From Paenibacillus sabinae T27 (GTDB taxonomy: Bacteria > Bacillota > Bacilli > Paenibacillales > Paenibacillaceae): a stretch of DNA of 64,000 nucleotides. Location: positions 2,829,252 to 2,893,251 of the forward strand of contig NZ_CP004078.1 in assembly GCF_000612505.1 (NCBI RefSeq), given 5' to 3'. Positions 50,289 through 58,929 of the stretch are shown piece by piece. The translations under genes and the position numbers were made by a program. Under the pieces are notes generated by a model that was given only the letters and a program-made list of their open reading frames with translations, made no database searches and was not told the origin of the DNA. Position 1 is the stretch's first letter, and every line of letters begins with the position of its first letter.

Positions 50289-51947
50289 TTACGGCAATCC
50301 CGGGATTTGAATTCCCTTGTTCCTCGCGGTCTCCACGGCAAGCTCATACCCGGCATCCGCATGACGGACAACGCCCATGCCGGGATCGGTCGTCAGTACG
50401 CGCTCCAGCCGCCTGCCGGCATCCTCCGTCCCGTCCGCAACGACAACCATTCCCGCGTGCAGCGAATACCCCATGCCGACCCCGCCGCCGTGATGCACCG
50501 ACACCCAGCTCGCACCGGCGGCGGTATTGACAAGGGCATTCAGGATCGGCCAGTCGGCAACGGCATCGCTGCCGTCCTTCATCCGCTCGGTCTCCCGGTT
50601 GGGGGAGGCCACCGACCCGGCGTCGAGGTGATCCCGGCCGATGACGATCGGCGCGCTCAGCTCACCGGATGCCACCATATCGTTGATGATCTTCCCGAAG
50701 CGGGCGCGCTCACCGTAACCGAGCCAGCAGATGCGGGCCGGCAGCCCCTGAAACGCCACCTTCTCGCGCGCCAGCCGAATCCATTTGCACAGCCCTTCGT
50801 TACCTGCAAATTCGCGCAAGATCACTTCATCCGTCTTGTAAATATCCTCTGGGTCGCCAGACAGCGCCACCCAGCGGAACGGTCCTTTTCCCTCGCAAAA
50901 TTGCGGCCGGATATAAGCCGGAACGAATCCCGGAAAAGCAAATGCATCCTTAACACCCTCATCGAAGGCAGCTTGACGGATGTTATTGCCATAATCGAAG
51001 GTGATGGCCCCCTGCCGTTTCATTTCGAGCATGGCCCGCACATGAATGGCGATGGAGGATTTGGCCTGCCGGATGTACTGCTCCGGGCAGCTGTTCCTCA
51101 GCAAGCTCCCTGCTTCAAGCGTCAACCCTGCCGGCAAATAGCCGTTGAGCGGATCATGCGCCGAGGTCTGGTCAGTAACAATGTCGGGAATAAAGCCCCG
51201 GCGGATCATCTCCGGCAGCACCTCCGCGGCATTGCCCACGAGTCCGATGGAAAGGGGCCGCTTGCGCCCCTTCGCTTCTGCGGCCAAGGCAAGCGCGTCG
51301 TCAAGATCCTCCGCCAGCCGGTCGCAGAAGCGGGTTCCGATTCTTTTTAAAATCCGGGTCTTGTCTACGTCTATGCCGATTACGACGCCATCATTCATCG
51401 TAACGGCGAGTGGCTGGGCTCCTCCCATGCCGCCCATACCGGCTGTCACCGTGATCGTCCCCTTCAAAGTGCCCCCGAAATGCTGCCTTGCTAATTCTGC
51501 AAACGTTTCGTAGGTCCCCTGAAGAATCCCCTGCGTACCGATATAGATCCAGCTTCCGGCGGTCATCTGGCCGTACATCATCAGCCCTTTTTTATCGAGT
51601 TCATGAAAGGTGTCCCAGTTGGCCCAGGCTGGCACCAGATTGGAGTTCGCCAGCAGCACGCGGGGCGAGTCCTTGGTCGTCCTGAAAATCGCTACAGGCT
51701 TCCCCGACTGAATCAGCAGCGTTTCGTCCTCTTCAAGCTCCTTTAGAGAGGAAACGATCCGGTCAAACGCCTCCCAGCTGCGGGCCGCCCGGCCGATGCC
51801 GCCATAAACAACGAGCTGTTCCGGATGCTCCGCTACCTCAGGGTCCAGGTTGTTCATCAGCATTCGTAAGGCGGCCTCCTGCACCCAGCCCTTGGTGTTC
51901 AGTTTCGTGCCGCGCGGAGCGCGGATAATACGCCCATGATCCGGCAT
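50289..51947 (-). CDS. hutU: Urocanate hydratase
   Basis: A 552-residue NAD-dependent enzyme that hydrates urocanate to imidazolone propionate. Family-wide segments visible are [54 protein letters not shown], the NAD loop [14 protein letters not shown] and [14 protein letters not shown] with the conserved active-site Cys region near 410. The ATG directly follows the hutH stop (TGA then ATG), so the two are tightly coupled. Confidence 0.98.
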   Translation of the reverse strand: MPDHGRIIRAPRGTKLNTKGWVQEAALRMLMNNLDPEVAEHPEQLVVYGGIGRAARSWEAFDRIVSSLKELEEDETLLIQSGKPVAIFRTTKDSPRVLLANSNLVPAWANWDTFHELDKKGLMMYGQMTAGSWIYIGTQGILQGTYETFAELARQHFGGTLKGTITVTAGMGGMGGAQPLAVTMNDGVVIGIDVDKTRILKRIGTRFCDRLAEDLDDALALAAEAKGRKRPLSIGLVGNAAEVLPEMIRRGFIPDIVTDQTSAHDPLNGYLPAGLTLEAGSLLRNSCPEQYIRQAKSSIAIHVRAMLEMKRQGAITFDYGNNIRQAAFDEGVKDAFAFPGFVPAYIRPQFCEGKGPFRWVALSGDPEDIYKTDEVILREFAGNEGLCKWIRLAREKVAFQGLPARICWLGYGERARFGKIINDMVASGELSAPIVIGRDHLDAGSVASPNRETERMKDGSDAVADWPILNALVNTAAGASWVSVHHGGGVGMGYSLHAGMVVVADGTEDAGRRLERVLTTDPGMGVVRHADAGYELAVETARNKGIQIPGLP

Positions 51948-53450
51948 TCAAAATCCCCCTTCCATGCCCCAGTCCTGCGTCTTCATACTCAGCACCAGCC
52001 GCTCGATATCTCCGCTCATCGAACGGTCTTCCGTTAAGGGAGGCACGACCGAACGAATCAGGCCAAGCAGCTTTCGGGTTGCCGGAGCGAGCCGTTCAGC
52101 CCCACGGATTTCCACGGCCTGAGCCGCGCAGATCGCCTCAATCGCCAATACCTTGTAGCCGTTGCCGACGATGAGGGCCGCGTGCCTCGCCGCCGTCGTA
52201 CCCATGCTGACATGGTCCTCCTGATTCGCTGACGAAGGAATGGAATCCACGCTGGAGGGATGCGCCAGCGTTTTGTTCTCCGAGACGAGGGAGGCCGCGA
52301 CATATTGGGCGATCATCATGCCGGACTGCAGGCCCGGATCGGGGCTCAGGAAGGCCGGCAGGTCGTTTAGCTGCGGATTCACGAGCCGTTCGATCCGGCG
52401 CTCGGAGATGCTGGCGATTTCGGCCATGCCAATGCCGAGGAAATCCATCGCGAAGGCAATGGGCTGGCCGTGGAAGTTGCCGCCTGATACCACCTCACCG
52501 GTATCCGGGAACACGAGCGGATTATCCGTTGCCGAATTGATCTCGATGAGCAGCTTCTCCCTCACGTAGGCAAGCACCTGCCGAACCGCACCGTGCACCT
52601 GGGGAATGCACCTAAGGGAATACGCGTCCTGGGTACGGATTTCTCCCTGCGCGGTTGTAAGCGCGCTGCCGTTCAGCATGTCAAGAATGCGCCCGGCGAC
52701 AAGCCGCTGCTCCGGGTAAGGCCTTACCAGATGGGAACCGGGCGCGAAGACGTCGGTTATTCCTCTCAGCGCTTCAAGCGTCAGGGCCGCAACGCCGTCC
52801 GCAAGGGCGGCAAGACGGCCGGCCTCCAGATAGGCCATCACTCCGATCGCCGTCATCGCCTGCGTGCCGTTGATTAACGCAAGCCCTTCCTTGGCCCGCA
52901 GTCTGATCGGCGTAAGGCCGCCCCGGCGCAGCGCCTCGGAGCCGGATATCCGCTCCCCTTGCACCAGCGCTTCTCCTTCTCCCACAAGCACGAGCGCCAA
53001 ATGCGAGAGCGGCGCCAGATCGCCGCTTGCTCCAAGCGAGCCCTGGGAGGGGATGACCGGGGTGATTCCGCCGTTCAGCATATCGATAAGCAGCTGCAGT
53101 GCGTTCGCCGTAATGCCGGAGTAGCCTTTGGCCAGAGCGTTGGCTCTTAGCAGCAGCATCGTTCGGACCGTATCCGGGGGCAGCGGCTCTCCGACGGCGC
53201 AGGCGTGGCTGCGGATCAGGTTGAGCTGCAGCTTCTCTGCATCTTTGGGCGAAATGACGGTATCGCTGAATTTCCCGAAACCTGTCGTTACCCCGTACAC
53301 GCTTCGTCCCTGCTTTACAATAGAATCAATTATCGCTCTGGATTGGTTGACCTTGACCCGGGCCTCATCGCTAATCTTCACCTTGTCTCCGGAGAATATC
53401 GCGCCGGCGACCTGTTTCAGCGTCAGGCTGTCTCCGTCGAGTTGTATCAC
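51948..53450 (-). CDS. hutH: Histidine ammonia-lyase
   Basis: A 500-residue MIO enzyme that removes ammonia from L-histidine to form urocanate. The Ala-Ser-Gly that cyclises to the cofactor is in GSLGASGDLAPLSH. YGVTTGFGKF near the N-terminus and QEDHVSMGTTAARHA near 405 are also typical. It starts at GTG 53450 after GAAGGAGGGG. It is the first gene of the hut operon. A hairpin with a T run lies only about 35 bases upstream, which suggests attenuation control. Confidence 0.98.
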   Translation of the reverse strand: MIQLDGDSLTLKQVAGAIFSGDKVKISDEARVKVNQSRAIIDSIVKQGRSVYGVTTGFGKFSDTVISPKDAEKLQLNLIRSHACAVGEPLPPDTVRTMLLLRANALAKGYSGITANALQLLIDMLNGGITPVIPSQGSLGASGDLAPLSHLALVLVGEGEALVQGERISGSEALRRGGLTPIRLRAKEGLALINGTQAMTAIGVMAYLEAGRLAALADGVAALTLEALRGITDVFAPGSHLVRPYPEQRLVAGRILDMLNGSALTTAQGEIRTQDAYSLRCIPQVHGAVRQVLAYVREKLLIEINSATDNPLVFPDTGEVVSGGNFHGQPIAFAMDFLGIGMAEIASISERRIERLVNPQLNDLPAFLSPDPGLQSGMMIAQYVAASLVSENKTLAHPSSVDSIPSSANQEDHVSMGTTAARHAALIVGNGYKVLAIEAICAAQAVEIRGAERLAPATRKLLGLIRSVVPPLTEDRSMSGDIERLVLSMKTQDWGMEGGF

Positions 53451-53484
53451 CGGAACCCCTCCTTCTCATTGCCACACAGGTAAA

Positions 53485-53535
53485 AAGACAAAAAGGGCTA
53501 TGCCCGGGAAGCGAAATTTCCAGGCATAGCCCTGA
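53485..53535 (-). terminator. Terminator/attenuator hairpin between hisC and hutH
   Basis: AGGGCTATGCC (53494-53504) pairs with GGCATAGCCCT (53523-53533), with CCTGGAAA/TTCCCGG-like extension inside, followed by TTTTTGTCTTTTT on the minus strand. It is too close to hutH for a promoter to fit between, so hut transcripts must pass it. Confidence 0.82.
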
Positions 53536-53687
53536 ATGGACGGTTAATTTTGAGCCGTACAGCCTCTTCTTTGATTTGACCGTTTCATCCGGCTCCACCC
53601 TTCCTGTGGCAACCCTGTGCAAGCGGCTTAAATCGTTGTAATGAGACTATATGTATAAGCGGCGGCGGATATTCAACCGGTCACAGG

Positions 53688-54752
53688 TTATTTTTTGAGC
53701 ACAATGTCTTCCAGCGCCCGGCAAAGGGCCTCCATTTCTTCATCCGTCCCGATACTGATTCGCAAATAATTGTCGATTCTGGGCTTGGCAAAATAACGGA
53801 CGATGATATCCCGCTGCCGGAGGGCATCGAATAGATCGGCGGCTGGAATCCCGGGATGCGTCGCAAAAATAAAATTCGCCCGCGAGTCAACCACCTCGAA
53901 CTGCAATTCCCGCAGCGCGCTGACCGTATGCTCCCGTGTCTCGATAATCCGGCGCACATTTCGTTCAAACGTTGCCGTATCACGAAGGGACTGCTCCCCG
54001 CCGACCTGGGCAATGGCATCCAGGGTGTAGGAGTTGATGCTGTTCTTCACCCGGTTCAGGCCTTCGATCAGTTCGCTCTGCCCCAGAGCCAGTCCAATGC
54101 GCAGCCCGGCAAGCGAACGCGACTTGGAAAACGTATGGACGACAAGCAGATTCGGATAATCCGGAATCAACGGCACGCAGGATTCGCCGCCGAAATCGAT
54201 GTACGCTTCGTCAATAATGACGACTTTATCCAGATTATGCTCAAGAATTTGCCGGATACGGTCAACGGGGGTGAATTTGCCAGTTGGCGCATTCGGATTG
54301 GCGAGCAGAACGCCGCCGTTAGGCCCAAAGAAAGATTCCAGCGGGATGTCGAAATGCTCGTCCAACGGGATTTTTTCATAGGAGATTTCAAATAGTCTGG
54401 CATACACTTCATAGAAGCTGTAAGTAATATCGGGGAAAACAATCGTCTCTCCCGGGTTGAAAAAAGCCTTGAAGCAAAAAGCCAAAATTTCGTCCGATCC
54501 ATTGCCGGCAAAAATATTCTCTATCGGCAGGCCATAATAGTCGGCGGCGGCTTGCCGGAGTCCCGCGCATTCCGGGTCGGGGTACAGCTTGAGCCGTCCG
54601 GAGACGGCGGCTTTCATTGCATCCAGCACCTGATCTGACGGCGGGTAGGGATTCTCGTTCGTGTTCAGCTTGATAACCTTTCTGGCTCCCGGCTGCTCAC
54701 CAGGTACATAGGGTGTAATGCCTTTTACCGTTTCACTCCAAAATTTACTCAT
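53688..54752 (-). CDS. hisC: Histidinol-phosphate aminotransferase (or related aromatic/HisC-type)
   Basis: A 354-residue PLP class II aminotransferase. The PLP Lys is in HTFSKSRSLAGLRIG (near 216). LNTNENPYPPS at the start, FAGNGSDEILAF and NPNAPTG are HisC signatures, and Arg residues near the C-terminus bind substrate phosphate. It transfers an amino group to imidazole acetol phosphate in histidine synthesis. The rest of the his operon is not in the window. Its position ahead of hut genes could let one transcript carry both synthesis and degradation. Confidence 0.92.
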   Translation of the reverse strand: MSKFWSETVKGITPYVPGEQPGARKVIKLNTNENPYPPSDQVLDAMKAAVSGRLKLYPDPECAGLRQAAADYYGLPIENIFAGNGSDEILAFCFKAFFNPGETIVFPDITYSFYEVYARLFEISYEKIPLDEHFDIPLESFFGPNGGVLLANPNAPTGKFTPVDRIRQILEHNLDKVVIIDEAYIDFGGESCVPLIPDYPNLLVVHTFSKSRSLAGLRIGLALGQSELIEGLNRVKNSINSYTLDAIAQVGGEQSLRDTATFERNVRRIIETREHTVSALRELQFEVVDSRANFIFATHPGIPAADLFDALRQRDIIVRYFAKPRIDNYLRISIGTDEEMEALCRALEDIVLKK

Positions 54753-54921
54753 GCCCGCGCTCCTTTTTCAGCATCTAATTCGCTCACTTTACGGTTTCGA
54801 TTGTACATGCTCTGCTCCTCCATCACCTAGTGTGATCGTTTATCCAAAATGCCGTATGATATAGTTAGATCATATTTTATGCTAGGAATGCGGTCAACAA
54901 AGACCGAAACCGGAGGCGAGT

Positions 54922-55482
54922 ATGAGACATGAATTTGTAACGCTGACGCATTGGGACGACGGGTACTGGAGAGCAGCCGGTCCGATCTACCGGGAAGCTT
55001 TCCCCAGCGGGGCGAAACCGGAGGGGCTGCTGCGAAGCATGCTGGAAAAGGGAGTCGCGGTCATGCATGTTCTCATGAATGGGGACGAAGCGCAAGCGAT
55101 GGCTGTGACGGGACTGGCCGGGTCCGCGCCGGACATCAAGCTGATTATTGATTACATGGCCGTCCGGGCAGATTTGCGGGGTAAAGGCATCGGAAGAGTA
55201 TTTCTTGGCAAAATCCGGGACTGGGCCGTCAAGGCGCACAGCGTCTCGGCGATTATTATTGAGGTAGAGGCCGGCGATACGGCGGCGCATGCCGAGCGGT
55301 TTCACTTCTGGGAGCGCTGCGGCTTCATCAAGACCGCGTATGTTCATCAATACATTTGGGTTCCGGAGCCGTACACGGCAATGCTGCTGCCGCTAAATCC
55401 CGAAGTGGTAGTCACGGACGACGGCCGTTCGCTTTTCCGGTATATCGAATCTTTTCACAAACGGGCCTATCGCCGGGGATAG
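54922..55482 (+). CDS. GNAT family N-acetyltransferase
   Basis: A 186-residue acetyltransferase. The acetyl-CoA loop is RADLRGKGIGRVFLGKIRDWA (the RxxGxG/A motif at about 89-94), and IIIEVEAGDTAAHAERFHFWERCGF is the following strand-helix. Substrate unknown. GGAGG precedes the ATG. It is divergent from hisC. Confidence 0.88.
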   Translation: MRHEFVTLTHWDDGYWRAAGPIYREAFPSGAKPEGLLRSMLEKGVAVMHVLMNGDEAQAMAVTGLAGSAPDIKLIIDYMAVRADLRGKGIGRVFLGKIRDWAVKAHSVSAIIIEVEAGDTAAHAERFHFWERCGFIKTAYVHQYIWVPEPYTAMLLPLNPEVVVTDDGRSLFRYIESFHKRAYRRG

Positions 55483-55544
55483 CTATACCGCTACATAAGT
55501 ACATAAGGAAAAGAAAAGCACCGATTGGTACCCTTTTGATCTAC

Positions 55545-55577
55545 AAAAAACAAGCTCTGCGGCTAACGCCGCAGAGC
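55545..55577 (-). terminator. Hairpin terminator after the YpfJ gene region
   Basis: GCTCTGCGGC and GCCGCAGAGC flank TAAC; on the minus strand TTGTTTTTTG follows. The 290 bases between it and the ypfJ stop (55578-55866) hold only doubtful frames and no clear gene. Confidence 0.8.
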
Positions 55578-55866
55578 ATTAATGGTGAGAAGTGAACGTT
55601 CTATGCGAATACCCTCTTGCTAGGGTAATTTCCCTGAAATCCATTTACGAAGAATCGACCTTCGCAAAGATCTTCTTCTGCCTTTCAGATAGTACATGGG
55701 TGAATCAACTACCTTTCGGAATTACACACTTCATGTCTTTCCAGCCGACAATTGATACCTTCCACTTCCCACCTGCTTATTATTACCCGAAATGGAGCCT
55801 GCCGAAACCGTCCCGGCATGTTTAATGAAAGTTATGCCAACCCAAGATTCCTTGTTTTCACAGGAC

Positions 55867-56706
55867 CTACAGCGAGCCTGCGGCAAAGGTGTCTCCGCCC
55901 TCAAGGGTCCCCGACTCAAACCCTTTATTGAACCACGTCTTCCTCTGCTCCGAAGTGCCGTGCGTGAAGGTTTCCGGTACGGCGTAGCCTCTGGCCTTCT
56001 CCTGCAAAGTATCATCGCCCACAGCGCTTGCCGCGTTCAGGGCCTCGTCAATGTCCCCCGCTTCGAGCAAATTCTTGTCCTGTGCGTAATGCGCCCAGAC
56101 GCCGGCCAAGTAATCCGCCTGCAGCTCGAACCGAACCTGATACGCGTTGTCCTGCTGCATACGGGAAGCGTATTTATCCGTAGTGCCGAGCAGCGTCTGC
56201 ACATGGTGTCCAACCTCATGGGCAATGACATAAGCCATCGCAAAGTCACCGGGAGCCTGGAACCTCTGCTGAAGCTCGTCATAGAAGCTTAAATCGATAT
56301 ACAACTTATGGTCGCCCGGACAATAGAACGGCCCTACCGCCGAGCTTGAGGTGCCGCAGGCCGATTGAACGCTGTCCGTATATAAGACAAGCTTCGGATT
56401 TTCATACGTAAGCCCTTTCTGTCTGAATACTTCAGACCAGACATCCTCCGTATCGGCGAGAACAACAGATACAAACTTTGCCAGCTCCTGCTCCTGCTCG
56501 GACGGCTGGTATTCGCCGGAGGTTTGAGTGCTGGTTGTGGTCGTCGTGATGCTGTCCAGGATATCGCCAGGATTCCCGCCGAGCAGCGTGATGATCAGAT
56601 ATATGATAATCCCGCCTACTCCAAGCCCTCCGCCGATAACCGCCTTGCCTCCCATGCCTCTGCGGTCTTCAACGTTCGAGCTTCCTCTTCTCCCCTGCCA
56701 CTTCAT
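55867..56706 (-). CDS. ypfJ: YpfJ-type putative neutral zinc metallopeptidase
   Basis: A 279-residue protein with a short N-terminal segment MKWQGRRGSSNVEDRRGMGG, one membrane helix (about 24-42, GGGLGVGGIIIYLIITLLGG), a Thr-rich linker and an outside zincin-like domain. The domain holds YVIAHEVGHHVQ (HExxH) and QADYLAGVWAHY (third ligand Asp/Glu). Family substrate unknown. ATG 56706 after AAGGAG is chosen over the frame start at 56838. Stand-alone gene. Confidence 0.92.
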   Translation of the reverse strand: MKWQGRRGSSNVEDRRGMGGKAVIGGGLGVGGIIIYLIITLLGGNPGDILDSITTTTTSTQTSGEYQPSEQEQELAKFVSVVLADTEDVWSEVFRQKGLTYENPKLVLYTDSVQSACGTSSSAVGPFYCPGDHKLYIDLSFYDELQQRFQAPGDFAMAYVIAHEVGHHVQTLLGTTDKYASRMQQDNAYQVRFELQADYLAGVWAHYAQDKNLLEAGDIDEALNAASAVGDDTLQEKARGYAVPETFTHGTSEQRKTWFNKGFESGTLEGGDTFAAGSL

Positions 56707-56845
56707 TTGCGTCATCTCCTTCCGCTGGTGTTGTAGACCTCTCGGGCTGCATGTCTTATGTAAAACTGGAAAATTTGCATCCATGCTGGACACTATATAA
56801 GCTGAACTTAAGATTTTCCTATCAGATACCAGTCGCAACTACGAG

Positions 56846-56958
56846 GAACGTTTGGACTTCCGGCCGCTGTTGTCTCCAGATTTCTCGATTAACCGCTCTT
56901 CGCAGTTGAAATCCGGAGACAAAGGCGATCGCTATCGCTCCTACAGTTCCAAACTTCC
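56846..56958. repeat. Nested palindromic element of about 110 bp
   Basis: The outer arms GGAACGTTTGGA (56845-56856) and TCCAAACTTCC (56948-56958) and the inner arms TTGTCTCCAGATTT (56870-56883) and AAATCCGGAGACAA (56909-56922, one mismatch) are both inverted repeats. The flanks are AT rich and no gene fits. It looks like a small non-autonomous repeat. Confidence 0.7.
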
Positions 56959-57090
56959 CCTTCGTTACTCCTTGCACTGATTACATTTTTCAAGTTCATC
57001 TTATATAGTGATTACCCGGAATCAGCAGATTCCGTCACATTTTCAATATACAAATTTTATCCTTTGGAGAAATGTGGTGAAATAAAACGA

Positions 57091-57116
57091 AGGGCTCCCT
57101 GAGCGGGAAGCCCTTG
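57091..57116 (-). terminator. Terminator of the cysJI operon
   Basis: AAGGGCTCCC and GGGAAGCCCTT form a stem with a one-base bulge; on the minus strand CGTTTTATTT follows, 55 bases past the cysI stop. Confidence 0.75.
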
Positions 57117-57170
57117 TCAATATATTTTTAATTGGGAAGAAGTCGCATCGGTTTCGGATTCTATCTGCGG

Positions 57171-58892
57171 TTAGGCATGGAAATCCCGGCCGTCCAGCAC
57201 TGCCGGAACGTAGCCAGCGCGGATGACGAAATCGCCGAAATGCTCGCCGCTCTCCCGTTCCTTCGCATACCGGTTGAAGATCGGCCCCAGTGTCCCCAGA
57301 ATCTCGGTTTCTCCGATATTCTCTTTGTACAGCTTGCTCAGCCGGTCGCCGGTAAAGCTGCCGCCCAAATACATATTGTATTTGCCCGGAGCCTTGCCGA
57401 TGAATGCCAGCTCCGCCAGCGCCGGGCGGGCGCAGCCGTTCGGGCAGCCGGTCATGCGGATAACGATGTCCTCGTCGCGGAGTCCGGCTTCTTCCAGCAT
57501 CAGATCAAGTTTGTCCAGCAGCTCCGGCAGATAGCGCTCGGACTCGGCCATGGCCAGGCCACAGGTCGGAAGCGCCACGCAGGCCATCGAATTCCGGCGC
57601 AGCGCCGAGTATTGAATACCGTCGGTCAATCCGTATTCCTTGATCAGACCTTCGATTTTCTTCTTATTACGGCTCGTAATGCCGCCGATGATCAGGTTCT
57701 GGTTGGCCGTCAGACGGAAGTCGCCCGTATGAACCTTGGCGATTTCGCGCAGGCCCGTCATCAGCGGATAGCCGTCCTCATCCTTGATCCGGCCGTTCTG
57801 GATGAAGAGCGTGAAATGCCATTTGCCGTCGCTCCCCTTGACCCAGCCGTAACGGTCGCCGTTATGGTCAAACTTGAAAGGACGCGCATCCTGCAGCGCC
57901 CAGCCGAGGCGCTCGGTCAGCTCGCCGGTGAACCAATCGAGGCCCCGGTCGTCAAGTGTATATTTGAAACGGGCATGCTTGCGGACGGCGCGGTCGCCGT
58001 AATCCCGCTGGATGGTAACCGTCTTCTCGGCCACGTCGATCAGCTGCTCCGGCGTAATGAAGCCAATGACCTTGGCAAGCTGCGGGTAGGTCTTCGGATC
58101 GCCGTGGGTCATGCCCATGCCGCCGCCTACGCTTACGTTGAAGCCTGCAAGGCGGCCGTCTTCGATAATCGCGATAAGGCCCAGATCCTGAGAGAACACA
58201 TCCACATCATTGGATGGGGGAACGGCAATCCCGATCTTGAACTTGCGCGGCAGATAGACTGGACCGTAAATCGGCTCCTGCTCGGTACCATCCAAGCTGT
58301 CGACGACCTTTTCGCCGTCCAGCCAGATTTCGTAATACGCTTTCGAACGCGGATCGAGATGATCACTGACCTTGCTCGCCAATTCGTAGACCTCCGAGTG
58401 GATCTCCGATTGGTACGGATTCGGGTTGCACATGACGTTGCGGTTCACGTCGCCGCAGGCGGCAAGCGTGCTCAGCAGCGAATCGTTGACTTCCTGAATC
58501 GTCTTTTTCAGATTCCATTTGATGACGCCGTGAAGCTGGAAAGACTGCCGGGTCGTCAAACGGATGGTGCCGTTGCCGTATTTATGGGAAACCCGGTCCA
58601 TCATCAGCCATTGATCGGGTGTAACGACCCCGCCGGCCGCGCGGACGCGGAGCATGAATTGGTAAGCCGGCTCCAGTTTCGATTTGGCCCGCTCAGCCCG
58701 GAGGTCACGGTCATCCTGCATGTAGCTGCCGTGATGCTTCATCAGGCGGTTATCGTCCTCGGGAATGGAGCCTGTGAGGGGATCGGCCAACGTCTCCGTG
58801 AGGCTTCCCCGCAAATAATTACTTCTGCGCTTGATATCCTCCACATCGCTGTGGGGAGCGTCATGCGGCGGATATTTTTCGTAAACTGCCAT
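57171..58892 (-). CDS. cysI: Sulfite reductase hemoprotein beta subunit
   Basis: A 573-residue protein that reduces sulfite to sulfide at a siroheme-4Fe4S centre. The cluster Cys are in [15 protein letters not shown] and [10 protein letters not shown]. Ferredoxin-like repeats and substrate Arg/Lys residues are in [11 protein letters not shown] and MCNPNPY. Length is normal. It is the second gene of the cysJ-cysI operon, 37 bases after cysJ. It depends on siroheme, which is also the start of the Ahb pathway encoded at 40.8-44 kb. Confidence 0.97.
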   Translation of the reverse strand: MAVYEKYPPHDAPHSDVEDIKRRSNYLRGSLTETLADPLTGSIPEDDNRLMKHHGSYMQDDRDLRAERAKSKLEPAYQFMLRVRAAGGVVTPDQWLMMDRVSHKYGNGTIRLTTRQSFQLHGVIKWNLKKTIQEVNDSLLSTLAACGDVNRNVMCNPNPYQSEIHSEVYELASKVSDHLDPRSKAYYEIWLDGEKVVDSLDGTEQEPIYGPVYLPRKFKIGIAVPPSNDVDVFSQDLGLIAIIEDGRLAGFNVSVGGGMGMTHGDPKTYPQLAKVIGFITPEQLIDVAEKTVTIQRDYGDRAVRKHARFKYTLDDRGLDWFTGELTERLGWALQDARPFKFDHNGDRYGWVKGSDGKWHFTLFIQNGRIKDEDGYPLMTGLREIAKVHTGDFRLTANQNLIIGGITSRNKKKIEGLIKEYGLTDGIQYSALRRNSMACVALPTCGLAMAESERYLPELLDKLDLMLEEAGLRDEDIVIRMTGCPNGCARPALAELAFIGKAPGKYNMYLGGSFTGDRLSKLYKENIGETEILGTLGPIFNRYAKERESGEHFGDFVIRAGYVPAVLDGRDFHA

Positions 58893-58929
58893 GTTGCTCT
58901 ACTCCTCTCGGCGATTGATTGTTGCGGGC

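Noticed and set aside
50055..51350. 431-codon plus-strand open frame
   Set aside because: Antisense to hutU and hutI, both full-length with family motifs.
53589..53602. T-box-like string AGGGTGGAGCCGG in the hut leader
   Set aside because: It differs from the T-box core at a key base, is not followed by the pairing segment before the terminator, the leader is too short for stem I, and a degradation operon is an unlikely T-box target.
55592..55825. 77-codon plus-strand frame after the GNAT gene
   Set aside because: Weak GTG start, no homologous look, and codon use unlike neighbours; treated as non-coding.
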